From the NCBI RefSeq assembly GCF_001544915.2, contig NZ_FCOE02000016.1, positions 62,001-126,000 of the forward strand: a DNA stretch of 64,000 nt, written 5' to 3'. Origin of the DNA: Caballeronia pedi (GTDB taxonomy: Bacteria; Pseudomonadota; Gammaproteobacteria; Burkholderiales; Burkholderiaceae). Below the pieces are notes generated by a model that ran no database searches, was not told where the DNA came from, and saw only the letters and a program-made list of their open reading frames with translations. A program made the translations under genes and the position numbers. Below, piece by piece: positions 15,874-24,389 of this stretch (positions within the stretch are counted from its first letter, which is position 1; each line of letters begins with the position of its first letter).

Positions 15874-16956
15874 TTAAAGGTCCGACAACGCTGCGACTTC
15901 TCCCAGCAACGGATAATCGTTGTACCCAGCTTCATCGTCCCGATAAATCGTTTCCACATCAACCTCGTTGAGGCGCGCGCCGCGTCGAAACCGCTCGACC
16001 AGATCTGGATTCGCCACGAAGTGACGACCAAACGCCGCGGCATCTCCTTCACCGCGTGCGATAGCTTCCTCCGCACTCTCCTTCGTCAGGCCCTCGTTGA
16101 GAATGAACGCACCCTTGAAGATGCGCCGCACTTCGCGCCCGATGCGTTCATCTCCGCGCTCGAGCGATTCGCGAGCAAAGATGAAAGCGATGTGACGCGC
16201 ATCCAGTTGCTCTGCCACATAGCCGAAAAGCGCACGGGGATTCGAATCATGCATCGAGTATGAACTCGACATCAGATTCAGATGCACGCCGATGCGATCG
16301 GCGGGCCACACGGTCAGAAGCGCATCGACCGCCTCTAGCAGAAAACGCGCGCGGTTCTCGATCGATCCGCCGTAGCGATCGCTTCTCTGGTTCGATCCGT
16401 CATGGAGAAACTGATCGAAGAGATAGCCATTCGCCGCATGCAGCTCGACGCCATCGAAGCCAGCTCGTTTCGCGTTCTCGGCGCCGCGCCGAAAATCCTC
16501 GACGATGCCGGGAATTTCCTCAGTCAGAAGCGCGCGGGGAACCGCATAGGGACGCACGGGCCGAACGCGATTGACATGACCTTGCGGTGCGATTGCGCTC
16601 GGCGCAACCGGCGGTTGCCCGTCATGGTAGATGGGGTCCGACACGCGGCCGACATGCCACAGTTGCGACACGATCAGGCCGCCCGCATCGTGAACTGCGG
16701 AAACGAGCTTTGTCCATCCTGCGACCTGCTTCTCGCTCCAGATGCCCGGCGTATTGGGATACCCGACGCCCTGCGGCGTCACCGATGTGGCTTCGGTAAT
16801 GATGAGACCGGCCGTCGCGCGCAGCGCGTAATGATGTGCATTGAGCGCACCCGGAGCGCGTTCATCGAAAGCACGCATGCGGGTGAGCGGCGCCATGACG
16901 ATCCGGTTTCGCAACTTGAGCGCACCGATCTGAACAGGATCGAAGAGTATCGACAT
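15874..16956 (-). CDS. Old Yellow Enzyme family alkene reductase (NemA-like)
   Basis: A 360-residue FMN-dependent ene-reductase that reduces activated alkenes, quinones or nitro compounds with NAD(P)H. The substrate-site motif HAANGYL gives His173, Asn176 and Tyr178, followed by FDQFLHDGSNQRSDRYGGS, characteristic of the family. The N-terminus NRIVMAPLTRMRA is also typical. The ATG at 16956 has GAGGAC upstream. It is divergent from an Rrf2 regulator, and an identical-type 23-bp palindrome lies just upstream of each gene. The enzyme is therefore very likely repressed by the neighbour and induced by electrophile or oxidative stress. Confidence 0.9.
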   Translation of the reverse strand: MSILFDPVQIGALKLRNRIVMAPLTRMRAFDERAPGALNAHHYALRATAGLIITEATSVTPQGVGYPNTPGIWSEKQVAGWTKLVSAVHDAGGLIVSQLWHVGRVSDPIYHDGQPPVAPSAIAPQGHVNRVRPVRPYAVPRALLTEEIPGIVEDFRRGAENAKRAGFDGVELHAANGYLFDQFLHDGSNQRSDRYGGSIENRARFLLEAVDALLTVWPADRIGVHLNLMSSSYSMHDSNPRALFGYVAEQLDARHIAFIFARESLERGDERIGREVRRIFKGAFILNEGLTKESAEEAIARGEGDAAAFGRHFVANPDLVERFRRGARLNEVDVETIYRDDEAGYNDYPLLGEVAALSDL

Positions 16957-16980
16957 TTTGGGAGTCCTCGCTGGAAACTT

Positions 16981-17003
16981 GATGTAACAATAGTAGTTAC
17001 ATC
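16981..17003. promoter_or_regulatory. Rrf2 operator candidate upstream of the ene-reductase gene
   Basis: GATGTAAC and GTTACATC form a perfect 8-bp inverted repeat around a 7-base AT-rich centre. The site ends 25 bases before the ene-reductase start. A near copy lies at 17096-17118. The TAAC...GTTA core resembles known sites of Rrf2-type repressors of the YwnA branch. Confidence 0.65.
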
Positions 17004-17095
17004 GTATCCATCTCCAGGGTCGCACACAATGTCGGGTCTGGAATGCTCTATTGTCGAAAAGCGGAGTATCCAAATTCCATCGTTTGACGCTTTCA

Positions 17096-17118
17096 GATGT
17101 AACCAATATAGTTATATC
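17096..17118. promoter_or_regulatory. Rrf2 operator candidate upstream of the regulator gene
   Basis: GATGTAAC and GTTATATC with a 7-base centre: the same layout as 16981-17003 with one arm mismatch. It ends 22 bases before the regulator ATG, so the regulator probably represses its own gene as well as the ene-reductase. Confidence 0.65.
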
Positions 17119-17140
17119 GAAAGATGAAGAGCATGAGGAA

Positions 17141-17575
17141 ATGAGCGCAAATAGCCGCCTGACGATAGCAACTCACATTCTGACCTGGATGGCGCTCGTC
17201 GCGCGCAGGGAAAGCGGTCCGGTCACGTCCGACCGTATCGCGGCAAGCGTGAATACCAATCCGGTGGTCATTCGCCGCATGCTCGGCTATCTGGCGAGGG
17301 CGGGTCTGGTCGAAAGCTATCGCGGCGTGAATGCGGGGTGGCGCCTCGCGAAACGAGCCGACGAGATTACCTTGCTCGATGTGTTCGATGCACTCGAAGA
17401 GGGCGCGCAGTTCGCATTGCATGCGGCGAGACCCAGTCAGCGGTGCCCGGTGGGGAAGGGGATCGGTCTGCCGCTGAGCCGCGTGTATGACGCCATCGAC
17501 CATGGCATGCGCACGACGCTGGCCAAAAAAACGATCAAGGCGATTCTGACCGAGACGCTTGCATCCGGGCGATGA
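17141..17575 (+). CDS. Rrf2-family transcriptional regulator (YwnA-like)
   Basis: A 144-residue Rrf2-type winged helix repressor. The DNA-binding part includes TSDRIAASVNTNPVVIRRML (about 33-52) and GLVESYRGVNAGWRLAK. Unlike IscR or NsrR it has only one cysteine (in SQRCPVGKG), so it cannot hold the usual three-cysteine iron-sulphur cluster and more likely senses thiol-reactive compounds. The ATG at 17141 has GAGGA four bases upstream; an earlier in-frame ATG at 17051 would place the operator inside the gene. It is divergent from the ene-reductase gene, with paired operators between. Confidence 0.85.
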   Translation: MSANSRLTIATHILTWMALVARRESGPVTSDRIAASVNTNPVVIRRMLGYLARAGLVESYRGVNAGWRLAKRADEITLLDVFDALEEGAQFALHAARPSQRCPVGKGIGLPLSRVYDAIDHGMRTTLAKKTIKAILTETLASGR

Positions 17576-17609
17576 CACGCGGATAACTTCACTCAAAACC
17601 CGCCCAACT

Positions 17610-17638
17610 ATGTAACACTACTGTCATAAACCAGTCTT
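17610..17638 (+). promoter_or_regulatory. Pho-box-like direct repeats upstream of the Na/Pi cotransporter
   Basis: CTGTCAT (17621-17627) is a perfect Pho-box heptamer. It is followed after AAAC by CAGTCTT (17632-17638), five of seven matching, and preceded at the same 11-base period by ATGTAAC (17610-17616), four of seven. It lies about 50 bases before the cotransporter start, where PhoB would act. A phosphate-starvation role fits the gene. Confidence 0.55.
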
Positions 17639-17688
17639 CAACCGCCTGGCGTCAGCGTCACGTCCTGTTTTGAGGAAATCGATCTGCC

Positions 17689-19356
17689 GTGCTGGTTCTT
17701 CTCAATCTGCTCTCCGGCGTCGCCCTTCTGGTGTGGGGCTCGCATATCGTCCGTACTGGCATTCTCCGGGTGCTCGGAGCCGATCTTCGCGCGATTCTCG
17801 GGCGTAGCACCGGAAGCAGGATGCGCGCATTTCTGGCGGGCATCGGCGTTACCAGCCTCGTACAAAGCAGCAATGCCACCGCCGTCATCATCACGTCGTT
17901 CGCCGCGCAAGGACTCGTCCCGCTGACGGCCGGGCTGACCGTCATGCTCGGCGCGGATGTCGGCACCGCGCTCATGGCGCGCGTGCTCACGCTCGATCTG
18001 TCGTGGCTTTCGCCGATTCTCATCCTGTTCGGCGTGCCGTTGTTCCTCACGCGCAAGCAGAACCGGGCGGGGCAGGTCGGGCGCACGATCATCGGGCTCG
18101 GACTGATACTTCTCGCGCTTCATCTGATCGTCGAGGCAGCGCAGCCGATGACGCAAGGCGCGGGCGTGCGCGTGATGTTCGGCGCGCTCACCGGCGACAC
18201 CATGCTCGATGCGCTCGTCGGCGCCGGCTTCGCGATGCTCTCGTATTCGAGTCTCGCCGCCGTTCTGCTGACGGCGACACTGGCCCAGTCAGGTGTGATC
18301 TCGCTGAAGGTCGCGCTGTGTCTGGTGGTCGGTGCGAATCTCGGCAGCGGCCTGCTGGCCCTGCTCAACGCGCTGCCGCAGAACGCGGCGGCGCGGCGTC
18401 TCTCGGCGGGCAGCTTCGCATTCAAGCTGGCGGGCGCGATCGTCATCCTGCCGTTCGCATCGCTGCTCGCGCGCGGCCTGCCGGTTGTGATATCCAATCC
18501 GCGCGAAGCGGTGGTCGGCTTCCATGTGATCTACAACCTCGTGCGCTGCTGCGCCTGCGTCACGCTCGTCGATCGGGTCGCCGCGATCAGCCGGCGCCTC
18601 TTGCCCGATCGCGCGGTCGCGACAGGCGAGCTGCGTCCGCTCTACCTCGATCCCGCCGGGCTCGCGACGCCGAGCCTCGCGCTCGCGAATGCCTCGCGGG
18701 AAGTGCTGCGCATCGGCGACATCGTGCGCGTCATGCTCGATAACGTGTCGAATCTCTTCAGACACAATGATCTCGCCGTCGCGCGCGAGACGATGCGCAT
18801 GGACGACGACGTCGACCAGCTCTATGCGGAAGTGAAAACCTATCTGACGCTGATCTCTCGCGAGCAGCTCGACCTGGCGGAAAGCCGTCGCTGGACCGAC
18901 GTCATTTCGCTGACGATCAATCTCGAACACGCGGGCGACATCATCGAGCGCATCGTGAGCGACATCGAAGAGAAGAAGATTTCGCAGCGCCTCGCCTTCT
19001 CGGAGCAGGGTCTGGGCGAACTCGACGATCTTCACGCGCGGCTCGTAAGCAATCTGCGGCTCGGACTGTCGGTGTTCCTCAACAACGACCTGCGATGCGC
19101 CGAACAACTGCTGGCGGAAAAGGAGCGCTTCCGCGATCTGGAGCGCGCGTATTCGCACAAGCATCTGGATCGTCTCGCGGGTCAGACCTTGCGCAGCATC
19201 GAGACCAGCGCGCTTCACCTCGATCTCATCAGCAATATGAAGCGATTGAATTCGCTCTTTTGTTCGACGGCGTATCCGGTGCTCGAAGCGGCCGGCGCGC
19301 TGCACGATACCCGCCTGCGCAAGCGTTCTCTCGACACGCTGCACGTCAAGGAGTGA
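17689..19356 (+). CDS. Na/Pi cotransporter family protein with PhoU-like domain
   Basis: A 555-residue protein with an N-terminal membrane half and a C-terminal PhoU-like helical region (about 340-530). The Na/Pi motif QSSNATA is at residues 59-65, with the paired repeat around YSSLAAVLLTATLAQSG (about 185-201). This architecture resembles E. coli YjbB, linked to phosphate export or balance. A GTG start at 17689 is used, with GAGGAA 11 bases upstream. A Pho-box-like site lies just upstream. Neighbours are otherwise unrelated. Confidence 0.85.
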   Translation: MLVLLNLLSGVALLVWGSHIVRTGILRVLGADLRAILGRSTGSRMRAFLAGIGVTSLVQSSNATAVIITSFAAQGLVPLTAGLTVMLGADVGTALMARVLTLDLSWLSPILILFGVPLFLTRKQNRAGQVGRTIIGLGLILLALHLIVEAAQPMTQGAGVRVMFGALTGDTMLDALVGAGFAMLSYSSLAAVLLTATLAQSGVISLKVALCLVVGANLGSGLLALLNALPQNAAARRLSAGSFAFKLAGAIVILPFASLLARGLPVVISNPREAVVGFHVIYNLVRCCACVTLVDRVAAISRRLLPDRAVATGELRPLYLDPAGLATPSLALANASREVLRIGDIVRVMLDNVSNLFRHNDLAVARETMRMDDDVDQLYAEVKTYLTLISREQLDLAESRRWTDVISLTINLEHAGDIIERIVSDIEEKKISQRLAFSEQGLGELDDLHARLVSNLRLGLSVFLNNDLRCAEQLLAEKERFRDLERAYSHKHLDRLAGQTLRSIETSALHLDLISNMKRLNSLFCSTAYPVLEAAGALHDTRLRKRSLDTLHVKE

Positions 19357-19365
19357 CCGCACTCC
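19350..19365 (+). terminator. Short hairpin at the end of the Na/Pi gene
   Basis: GGAGTG and CACTCC pair around ACCG, overlapping the stop codon. No T-tract follows directly, so it is at best a weak terminator. Confidence 0.25.
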
Positions 19366-19491
19366 GCCTTACATTCGACAAAACGCGCGCTCGTACTTTT
19401 TTGGCAGCTTGCAAATCCGGGGAATTGAATTTAGCCTGCATCGGCAATCGGCGGATCTCTTCAACGCACTATCTTCCTATCGGGAACAGCG

Positions 19492-20610
19492 ATGACGATG
19501 AAGCGTATCTGGGCGTGCCGTGTCCTTTCGATCACCACAGCGGCGGGACTGAGCGGGGGCGTCATCGACGCCGCATCGGCTGCGCCACCCGACGCGCTCG
19601 TCGCCGCCGCGAAGCAGGAAGGGCAGTTGACCACCATCGCATTGCCGCATGACTGGTGTGGTTACGGCGCGCTGATCGCCGCATTCCAGAAGAAGTACGG
19701 CATTCACGTCAACGAACTCAACCCGGACGCGGGCTCGGGCGACGAGATCGAAGCCATCAAGGCGAACAAGGGCAACAAGGGTCCGCAGGCGCCCGATGTG
19801 ATCGACGTCGGTCTGTCGTTCGGGCCGTCCGCGAAGAAGGAAGGCTTGTTGCAGCCTTACAAGGTCGCGACATGGGATTCGATCCCGGCTGCGTCCAAGG
19901 ATGCCGACGGCTACTGGTATGGCGACTACTACGGCGTGCTCGCCTTCGAAGTCAACGCAGACATGATCGACAAGCCGCCGGCCGACTGGGGCGATCTGCT
20001 CAAGCCGGAGTACAAGAATGCGGTCTCGCTCGCCGGCGATCCGCGTTCCGCCAATCAGGCGATTCAGGCGGTCTACGCGGCGGGCCTGTCGCAAACCAAA
20101 GGCGACGCGGCCAAGGCCGACCAGGCGGGACTGAAATTCTTCGCCGATCTGAACAAGAGCGGCAACTTCGTGCCGGTGATCGGCAAGGCGGCGTCGCTCG
20201 CGCAAGGCACGACGCCGGTCATCGTGCGCTGGGATTACAACGCGCTTGCCGATCGGGACACGCTCAAGGGCAATCCGAAAGTACAGGTGATCGTGCCGAA
20301 GACAGGCGTCGTCGCCGGCGTCTATGTGCAGGCGATCAGCGCCTATGCGCCCCATCCGAATGCCGCGAAGCTGTGGATGGAATTCCTCTACTCCGACGAA
20401 GGGCAGCTCGGCTGGCTGGCGGGATATTGTCATCCGATGCGCTACAACGAACTCGTCGCGCAGAAAAAGGTGCCGCAGGCGCTGCTCGCGAAGCTGCCGC
20501 CTGCATCGGCCTATAGCAACGCCGTCTTCCCGACGCTCGAGCAGCAGAACGCCACGAAGGACGCCGTGACCAAGGGTTGGGATCAGGTCGTGGGCGCGAA
20601 TGTGAAGTAG
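19492..20610 (+). CDS. ABC transporter periplasmic substrate-binding protein
   Basis: A 372-residue extracellular solute-binding protein of the iron/polyamine/phosphonate-type class. Residues 1-30 look like a signal peptide (hydrophobic run, cleavage near AASA/APP). The mature protein begins with LVAAAKQEGQLTTIALP, a common start in this class. It heads a four-gene importer set with two permeases and an ATPase. Candidate ligands include polyamines, 2-aminoethylphosphonate, thiamine or iron; sequence reading cannot choose. The preceding gene is a phosphate transporter, but no Pho box is seen here. Confidence 0.85.
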   Translation: MTMKRIWACRVLSITTAAGLSGGVIDAASAAPPDALVAAAKQEGQLTTIALPHDWCGYGALIAAFQKKYGIHVNELNPDAGSGDEIEAIKANKGNKGPQAPDVIDVGLSFGPSAKKEGLLQPYKVATWDSIPAASKDADGYWYGDYYGVLAFEVNADMIDKPPADWGDLLKPEYKNAVSLAGDPRSANQAIQAVYAAGLSQTKGDAAKADQAGLKFFADLNKSGNFVPVIGKAASLAQGTTPVIVRWDYNALADRDTLKGNPKVQVIVPKTGVVAGVYVQAISAYAPHPNAAKLWMEFLYSDEGQLGWLAGYCHPMRYNELVAQKKVPQALLAKLPPASAYSNAVFPTLEQQNATKDAVTKGWDQVVGANVK

Positions 20611-20627
20611 CGCGCGAGACCGCCGAG

Positions 20628-21566
20628 ATGAGCGCATCGCCGCAACCGGGCGCGTCGGGCCCGGACTTGCTGACGCCGGCCGCGCCCGCGCCGAAGTCGG
20701 GACCCGCGCGCGCGGGCGCCGAAACGAGCTGGCTGACGTATGCCGGCGTCGTGCCGTTTTTCGCGTTCGCGCTGCTGTTTCTTTTGCTGCCCACCGCCTT
20801 TCTGATGATCGGCGCGTTTCAGGACGCGCAAGGTCACTTCACGCTGGCGAACCTGCGCGAACTGTTTCAGCCTGCCGTGCTCGATGCCTACTGGATCAGC
20901 GTGAAAGTGAGCGTTGCGTCCGCTCTAGGCGGCGCGCTCTTCGGGACGCTGCTCGCGTGGGCCGCGGTGCAGGGCCGCTTGCCCGCGTGGATGCGCCCGA
21001 CGCTCATGACGTTTTCCGGCGTCGCGTCCAACTTCGCGGGCGTGCCGCTCGCCTTCGCGTTCATCTGCACATTGGGGCGCGTGGGACTTGTCACAGTGCT
21101 GGCAAGAAAATACCTCGGCTTCAACCTCTATTCCACCGGCTTCAGCATTCTCAGTTTTCTGGGGCTGACCATCACGTACCTGTATTTCCAGATTCCGTTG
21201 ATGGTGCTCATTCTCACGCCAGCGCTCGATGGTCTGAAACGCGAGTGGCGCGAAGCGTGCGACTGCCTCGGCGGCACGGCGGCGCAGTACTGGCGCCATA
21301 TCGGCTTGCCGGTCTTGTGGCCGAGCCTGCTCGGGGCGACCCTGCTTCTGTTCGCCAACGCATTCGGCGCGGTGGCCACGGCGTATGCATTGACCGGCAG
21401 CTCGCTCAATATCGTGCCGATTCTGCTCTACGCGCAGATTCGCGGCGACGTGCTGCACAACCAGAATCTCGGCTACGCGCTCGCGCTCGGCATGATCGTG
21501 GTCACGGGGCTGTCGAACGGCGGCTACATCTGGCTGCGCGCGAGAGCCGAAAGGGGACGCCGATGA
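20628..21566 (+). CDS. ABC transporter permease 1
   Basis: A 312-residue inner-membrane permease with a proline-rich cytoplasmic N-terminus and about six helices. The EAA-type coupling loop REACDCLGGTAAQYWRHIGLPVLWP, which contacts the ATPase, is near residues 206-230. The ATG at 20628 is taken; an earlier in-frame start would overlap the binding-protein gene. Its stop overlaps the next permease start by four bases (ATGA). Confidence 0.85.
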   Translation: MSASPQPGASGPDLLTPAAPAPKSGPARAGAETSWLTYAGVVPFFAFALLFLLLPTAFLMIGAFQDAQGHFTLANLRELFQPAVLDAYWISVKVSVASALGGALFGTLLAWAAVQGRLPAWMRPTLMTFSGVASNFAGVPLAFAFICTLGRVGLVTVLARKYLGFNLYSTGFSILSFLGLTITYLYFQIPLMVLILTPALDGLKREWREACDCLGGTAAQYWRHIGLPVLWPSLLGATLLLFANAFGAVATAYALTGSSLNIVPILLYAQIRGDVLHNQNLGYALALGMIVVTGLSNGGYIWLRARAERGRR

Positions 21567-22354
21567 AAACGCAATCGCGCGCGGGCGCCTGGATCGCGAT
21601 GATCATCGGCGCACTGTATTTCCTCATACCGCTTGCGGCGACCTTCGAGTTCAGTCTGCGCATGCGCCGCGACGCATACAGTTTCGACGCCTACCGTGTC
21701 GTCCTCGGCGACCCGCATTTTCAGGCTTCGTTCGGCTATTCGGTGCTGATGGGCTTGCTCACGATCGTGATCGGCGCGCTGCTTGTCGTGCCCACTGCGT
21801 ACTGGGTGCAATTGCGTCTTCCGAGGCTACGGCCTGTTGTCGAGTTCATCACTTTGCTGCCGCTCGTGATACCGGCGATCGTGATCGTCTTCGGCTATCT
21901 GCGCATCTACAACAGCAGTTCGATTCTGCCGCTCACCGGCAACGAGCGCGCGACCGATCTGCTGCTCGTGTTCGGTTACGTCACGCTGTCGCTGCCTTAC
22001 ATGTACCGCGCCGTCGATGCCGGCATGCGCGCCGTCGATGTCCGCACGCTGACCGAGGCTGCCGAATGCCTCGGCGCAGGCTGGGCGACGATCCTCTTGC
22101 GCGTGATCTTCCCGAACGTGCGCTCGGGGATTCTGTCCGGCGCGTTTCTGACGTTTGCCGTGGTCATCGGCGAATTCACGCTGGCGAGCCTGCTCGACCG
22201 TCCCGCGTTCGGACCGTACCTGCAACTGATCGGCGCGAATCGCGCCTACGAGCCTTCGGCGCTGGCGATCATCGCGTTCGTCGTCACGTGGGCATCGATG
22301 GGGTTGATCCAGGTGTTCGGCTCGGCGCGCGCGCTGGCCGGCCATAAAACCTGA
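21563..22354 (+). CDS. ABC transporter permease 2
   Basis: A 263-residue permease of the PotC-like type, six predicted helices, with the coupling loop TEAAECLGAGWATILLRVIFP near the middle. The reading frame is open far upstream, but the ATG at 21563 overlaps the previous stop and gives the normal family length. It forms the membrane channel with permease 1 and is followed 16 bases later by the ATPase gene. Confidence 0.87.
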   Translation: MKTQSRAGAWIAMIIGALYFLIPLAATFEFSLRMRRDAYSFDAYRVVLGDPHFQASFGYSVLMGLLTIVIGALLVVPTAYWVQLRLPRLRPVVEFITLLPLVIPAIVIVFGYLRIYNSSSILPLTGNERATDLLLVFGYVTLSLPYMYRAVDAGMRAVDVRTLTEAAECLGAGWATILLRVIFPNVRSGILSGAFLTFAVVIGEFTLASLLDRPAFGPYLQLIGANRAYEPSALAIIAFVVTWASMGLIQVFGSARALAGHKT

Positions 22355-22370
22355 GCCGAGGCCGCAACCG

Positions 22371-23459
22371 ATGGCATTTCTCGAGATCGACAATCTCCAC
22401 AAGGCGTTCGGGCCGAACATCGCGCTGCACCGCTTCGACATGCAGATCGAGCAAGGCGAGTTCATCACGTTTCTCGGGCCGTCGGGTTGCGGCAAGACCA
22501 CCGTGCTGCGCATGATCGCCGGATTCGAAACGCCCACGCACGGCACGATCCGCCTCGGCGGGCGCGACGTCACGCACATGCGCACGCGCGATCGCGCCGT
22601 CGGCATGGTGTTTCAATCGTATGCGCTGTTTCCGAACATGACGGTGGCGCAAAACATCGGTTTCGCGTTGAAGGTCGCAAAGCGCTCGCAGAAACAAATG
22701 GACGCGCGCGTCGCCGAAATGCTCGAACTGATCAAGCTACCGCATCTCGCCGGGCGTTATCCGTGGCAGTTGTCGGGCGGACAGCAACAGCGCGTCGCGT
22801 TGGCGCGCGCGCTTGCGAGTAAGCCGCAGGTGTTGTTGCTCGACGAACCGCTTTCCGCGCTCGATGCGAAGATTCGCGTCTCGCTGCGCGAGGACATCCG
22901 CGCGCTGCAACGTGAACTCGGCATCACGTCGATTTTCGTGACGCACGATCAGGAAGAGGCGCTGTCGATCTCGGACCGTGTCGTCGTGATGAACGACGGG
23001 CGCGTCGAGCAAATCGGCTCGCCGCTCGATATCTACAACGTTCCGCGCACACGCTTCGTCGCGTCGTTCGTGGGGACGCTCAATATCCTCGCCGGGCGTG
23101 TGATCGATCCGGCGACGGGACGCATCGCGGTGGACGGACAGGAACTCGTGACGTCTCGGCCGCTCGCGCCCGACGATGCCGGCAAGGATCGCGTGCTGGC
23201 GCTTCGGCCCGAGGCGATCCTGCTGGAACCGCCATCGAATGGCCGCAATTCGCTCGCGGCGACCGTGGAGGAAATCAGCTTTCTCGGCGCAGTGGTACGC
23301 ATACGCGCGCGCGTGAATCAGGCGATCGTTTCGCTCGATATCTTCAACGATCCCAGCCGCGTCTTGCCGGAACGCGGCCAGCCGGTCGCGCTCGGTTTTT
23401 CGCACGACAATCTGCTCGTGCTGGATGAAAACCCCCACGAGCAGATTCGGACGAAGTAG
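22371..23459 (+). CDS. ABC transporter ATP-binding protein
   Basis: A 362-residue ATPase of the PotA/CysA-like group. Walker A GPSGCGKTT (36-44), signature LSGGQ (134-138) and Walker B LLLDEP (155-160) are intact. The C-terminal third (about 240-362) looks like a TOBE domain, as in polyamine, iron and phosphonate importers. It completes the importer with the binding protein and two permeases. It is convergent with the following SDR gene, with only six bases between. Confidence 0.9.
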   Translation: MAFLEIDNLHKAFGPNIALHRFDMQIEQGEFITFLGPSGCGKTTVLRMIAGFETPTHGTIRLGGRDVTHMRTRDRAVGMVFQSYALFPNMTVAQNIGFALKVAKRSQKQMDARVAEMLELIKLPHLAGRYPWQLSGGQQQRVALARALASKPQVLLLDEPLSALDAKIRVSLREDIRALQRELGITSIFVTHDQEEALSISDRVVVMNDGRVEQIGSPLDIYNVPRTRFVASFVGTLNILAGRVIDPATGRIAVDGQELVTSRPLAPDDAGKDRVLALRPEAILLEPPSNGRNSLAATVEEISFLGAVVRIRARVNQAIVSLDIFNDPSRVLPERGQPVALGFSHDNLLVLDENPHEQIRTK

Positions 23460-23465
23460 GCTCGG

Positions 23466-24215
23466 TCAAACCTGAGCCATGCCGCCATCGACGAACAGCT
23501 CGATGCCGTTGATGAAACTGGCCGACCCGGACGCGAGGAAGGCCACCGCCTTGCCGATTTCCTCGGGTTCGCCGAGGCGACCGAGCGGCACCTGCGACGC
23601 CAGCGCGTCGTACAAGCCCTGACGGGCTTCATCGGGCACGAGACCGCCCAGGCCGGGCGTACGGATCGGCCCCGGGCTGACGACATTGACGCGAATGCCG
23701 CGGTCCTTCAAATCAAGCGACCACGAACGCGCGAAGTTGCGCACGGCCGCCTTGCTCGCGCTGTAGACGCTGAAACTGGCCGTGCCCGTCACGGACGTGA
23801 TGGACGAAGTCAGGATGACCGATGCGCCGTCGACCAGCAGCGGCAGCGCTTTCTGCACGGTGAACAGCACGCCGCGCACGTTGGTGCCGAAGATGCGATC
23901 GAAGTGCTCTTCGGTGATCGCGCCGAGCGGCATCATGTCGCCGCCGCCGGCATTGGCGAAAAGGATATCCAGCTTGCCCGCCGTCGCGGCGATCTGCGCA
24001 TAGACGGCATCAAGATCCGACAACACGGACGCGTCGGCGCGAATCGCCGTGGCGGCCGGGCCGATGGCGGTCGCGGCCGCATCCAGTTCGGCCTGACGCC
24101 GGCCCGTGATGAATACGCGTGCGCCTTGCTCGGCGAGCTCCTTTGCCGCGGCCAGGCCGATGCCCGTGCTGCCGCCCGTGACGAGTGCGATCTTTCCATT
24201 GAGTGACTTGTTCAT
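23466..24215 (-). CDS. SDR family oxidoreductase
   Basis: A 249-residue classical short-chain dehydrogenase. The cofactor loop TGGSTGIG is at 13-20, NAG at 88-90, the catalytic serine at about 137-138 and YSASK at 151-155 (Tyr151, Lys155). The C-terminal FINGIELFVDGGMAQV is usual for this group. The ATG at 24215 is chosen for its GGAG site; an in-frame ATG at 24227 lacks one. It is divergent from a LysR regulator, the typical arrangement in which the regulator controls a quinone- or aldehyde-responsive reductase. Confidence 0.88.
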   Translation of the reverse strand: MNKSLNGKIALVTGGSTGIGLAAAKELAEQGARVFITGRRQAELDAAATAIGPAATAIRADASVLSDLDAVYAQIAATAGKLDILFANAGGGDMMPLGAITEEHFDRIFGTNVRGVLFTVQKALPLLVDGASVILTSSITSVTGTASFSVYSASKAAVRNFARSWSLDLKDRGIRVNVVSPGPIRTPGLGGLVPDEARQGLYDALASQVPLGRLGEPEEIGKAVAFLASGSASFINGIELFVDGGMAQV

Positions 24216-24389
24216 GACTTGCTCCATATCGTTGATGGTCGATGAGTGTTGGAATCTGCCCGCCCGGACTGCGTGTCGCGTTGGGCATGGGTGAACTTTA
24301 GTGGCTGGTCGTTTGTTGATAAATGGTGTTCAATGAAATGACTATTCACGCTTGTGTATAATCGTCCGGTCAATTTCGGGGCGAGCGCA

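Noticed and set aside
19492..23459. Assignment of the ABC importer to 2-aminoethylphosphonate (PhnSTUV) because a phosphate transporter precedes it
   Set aside because: Binding-protein class and gene set also fit polyamine, iron or thiamine importers, no Pho box was seen before it, and no phosphonate-degrading gene is nearby.
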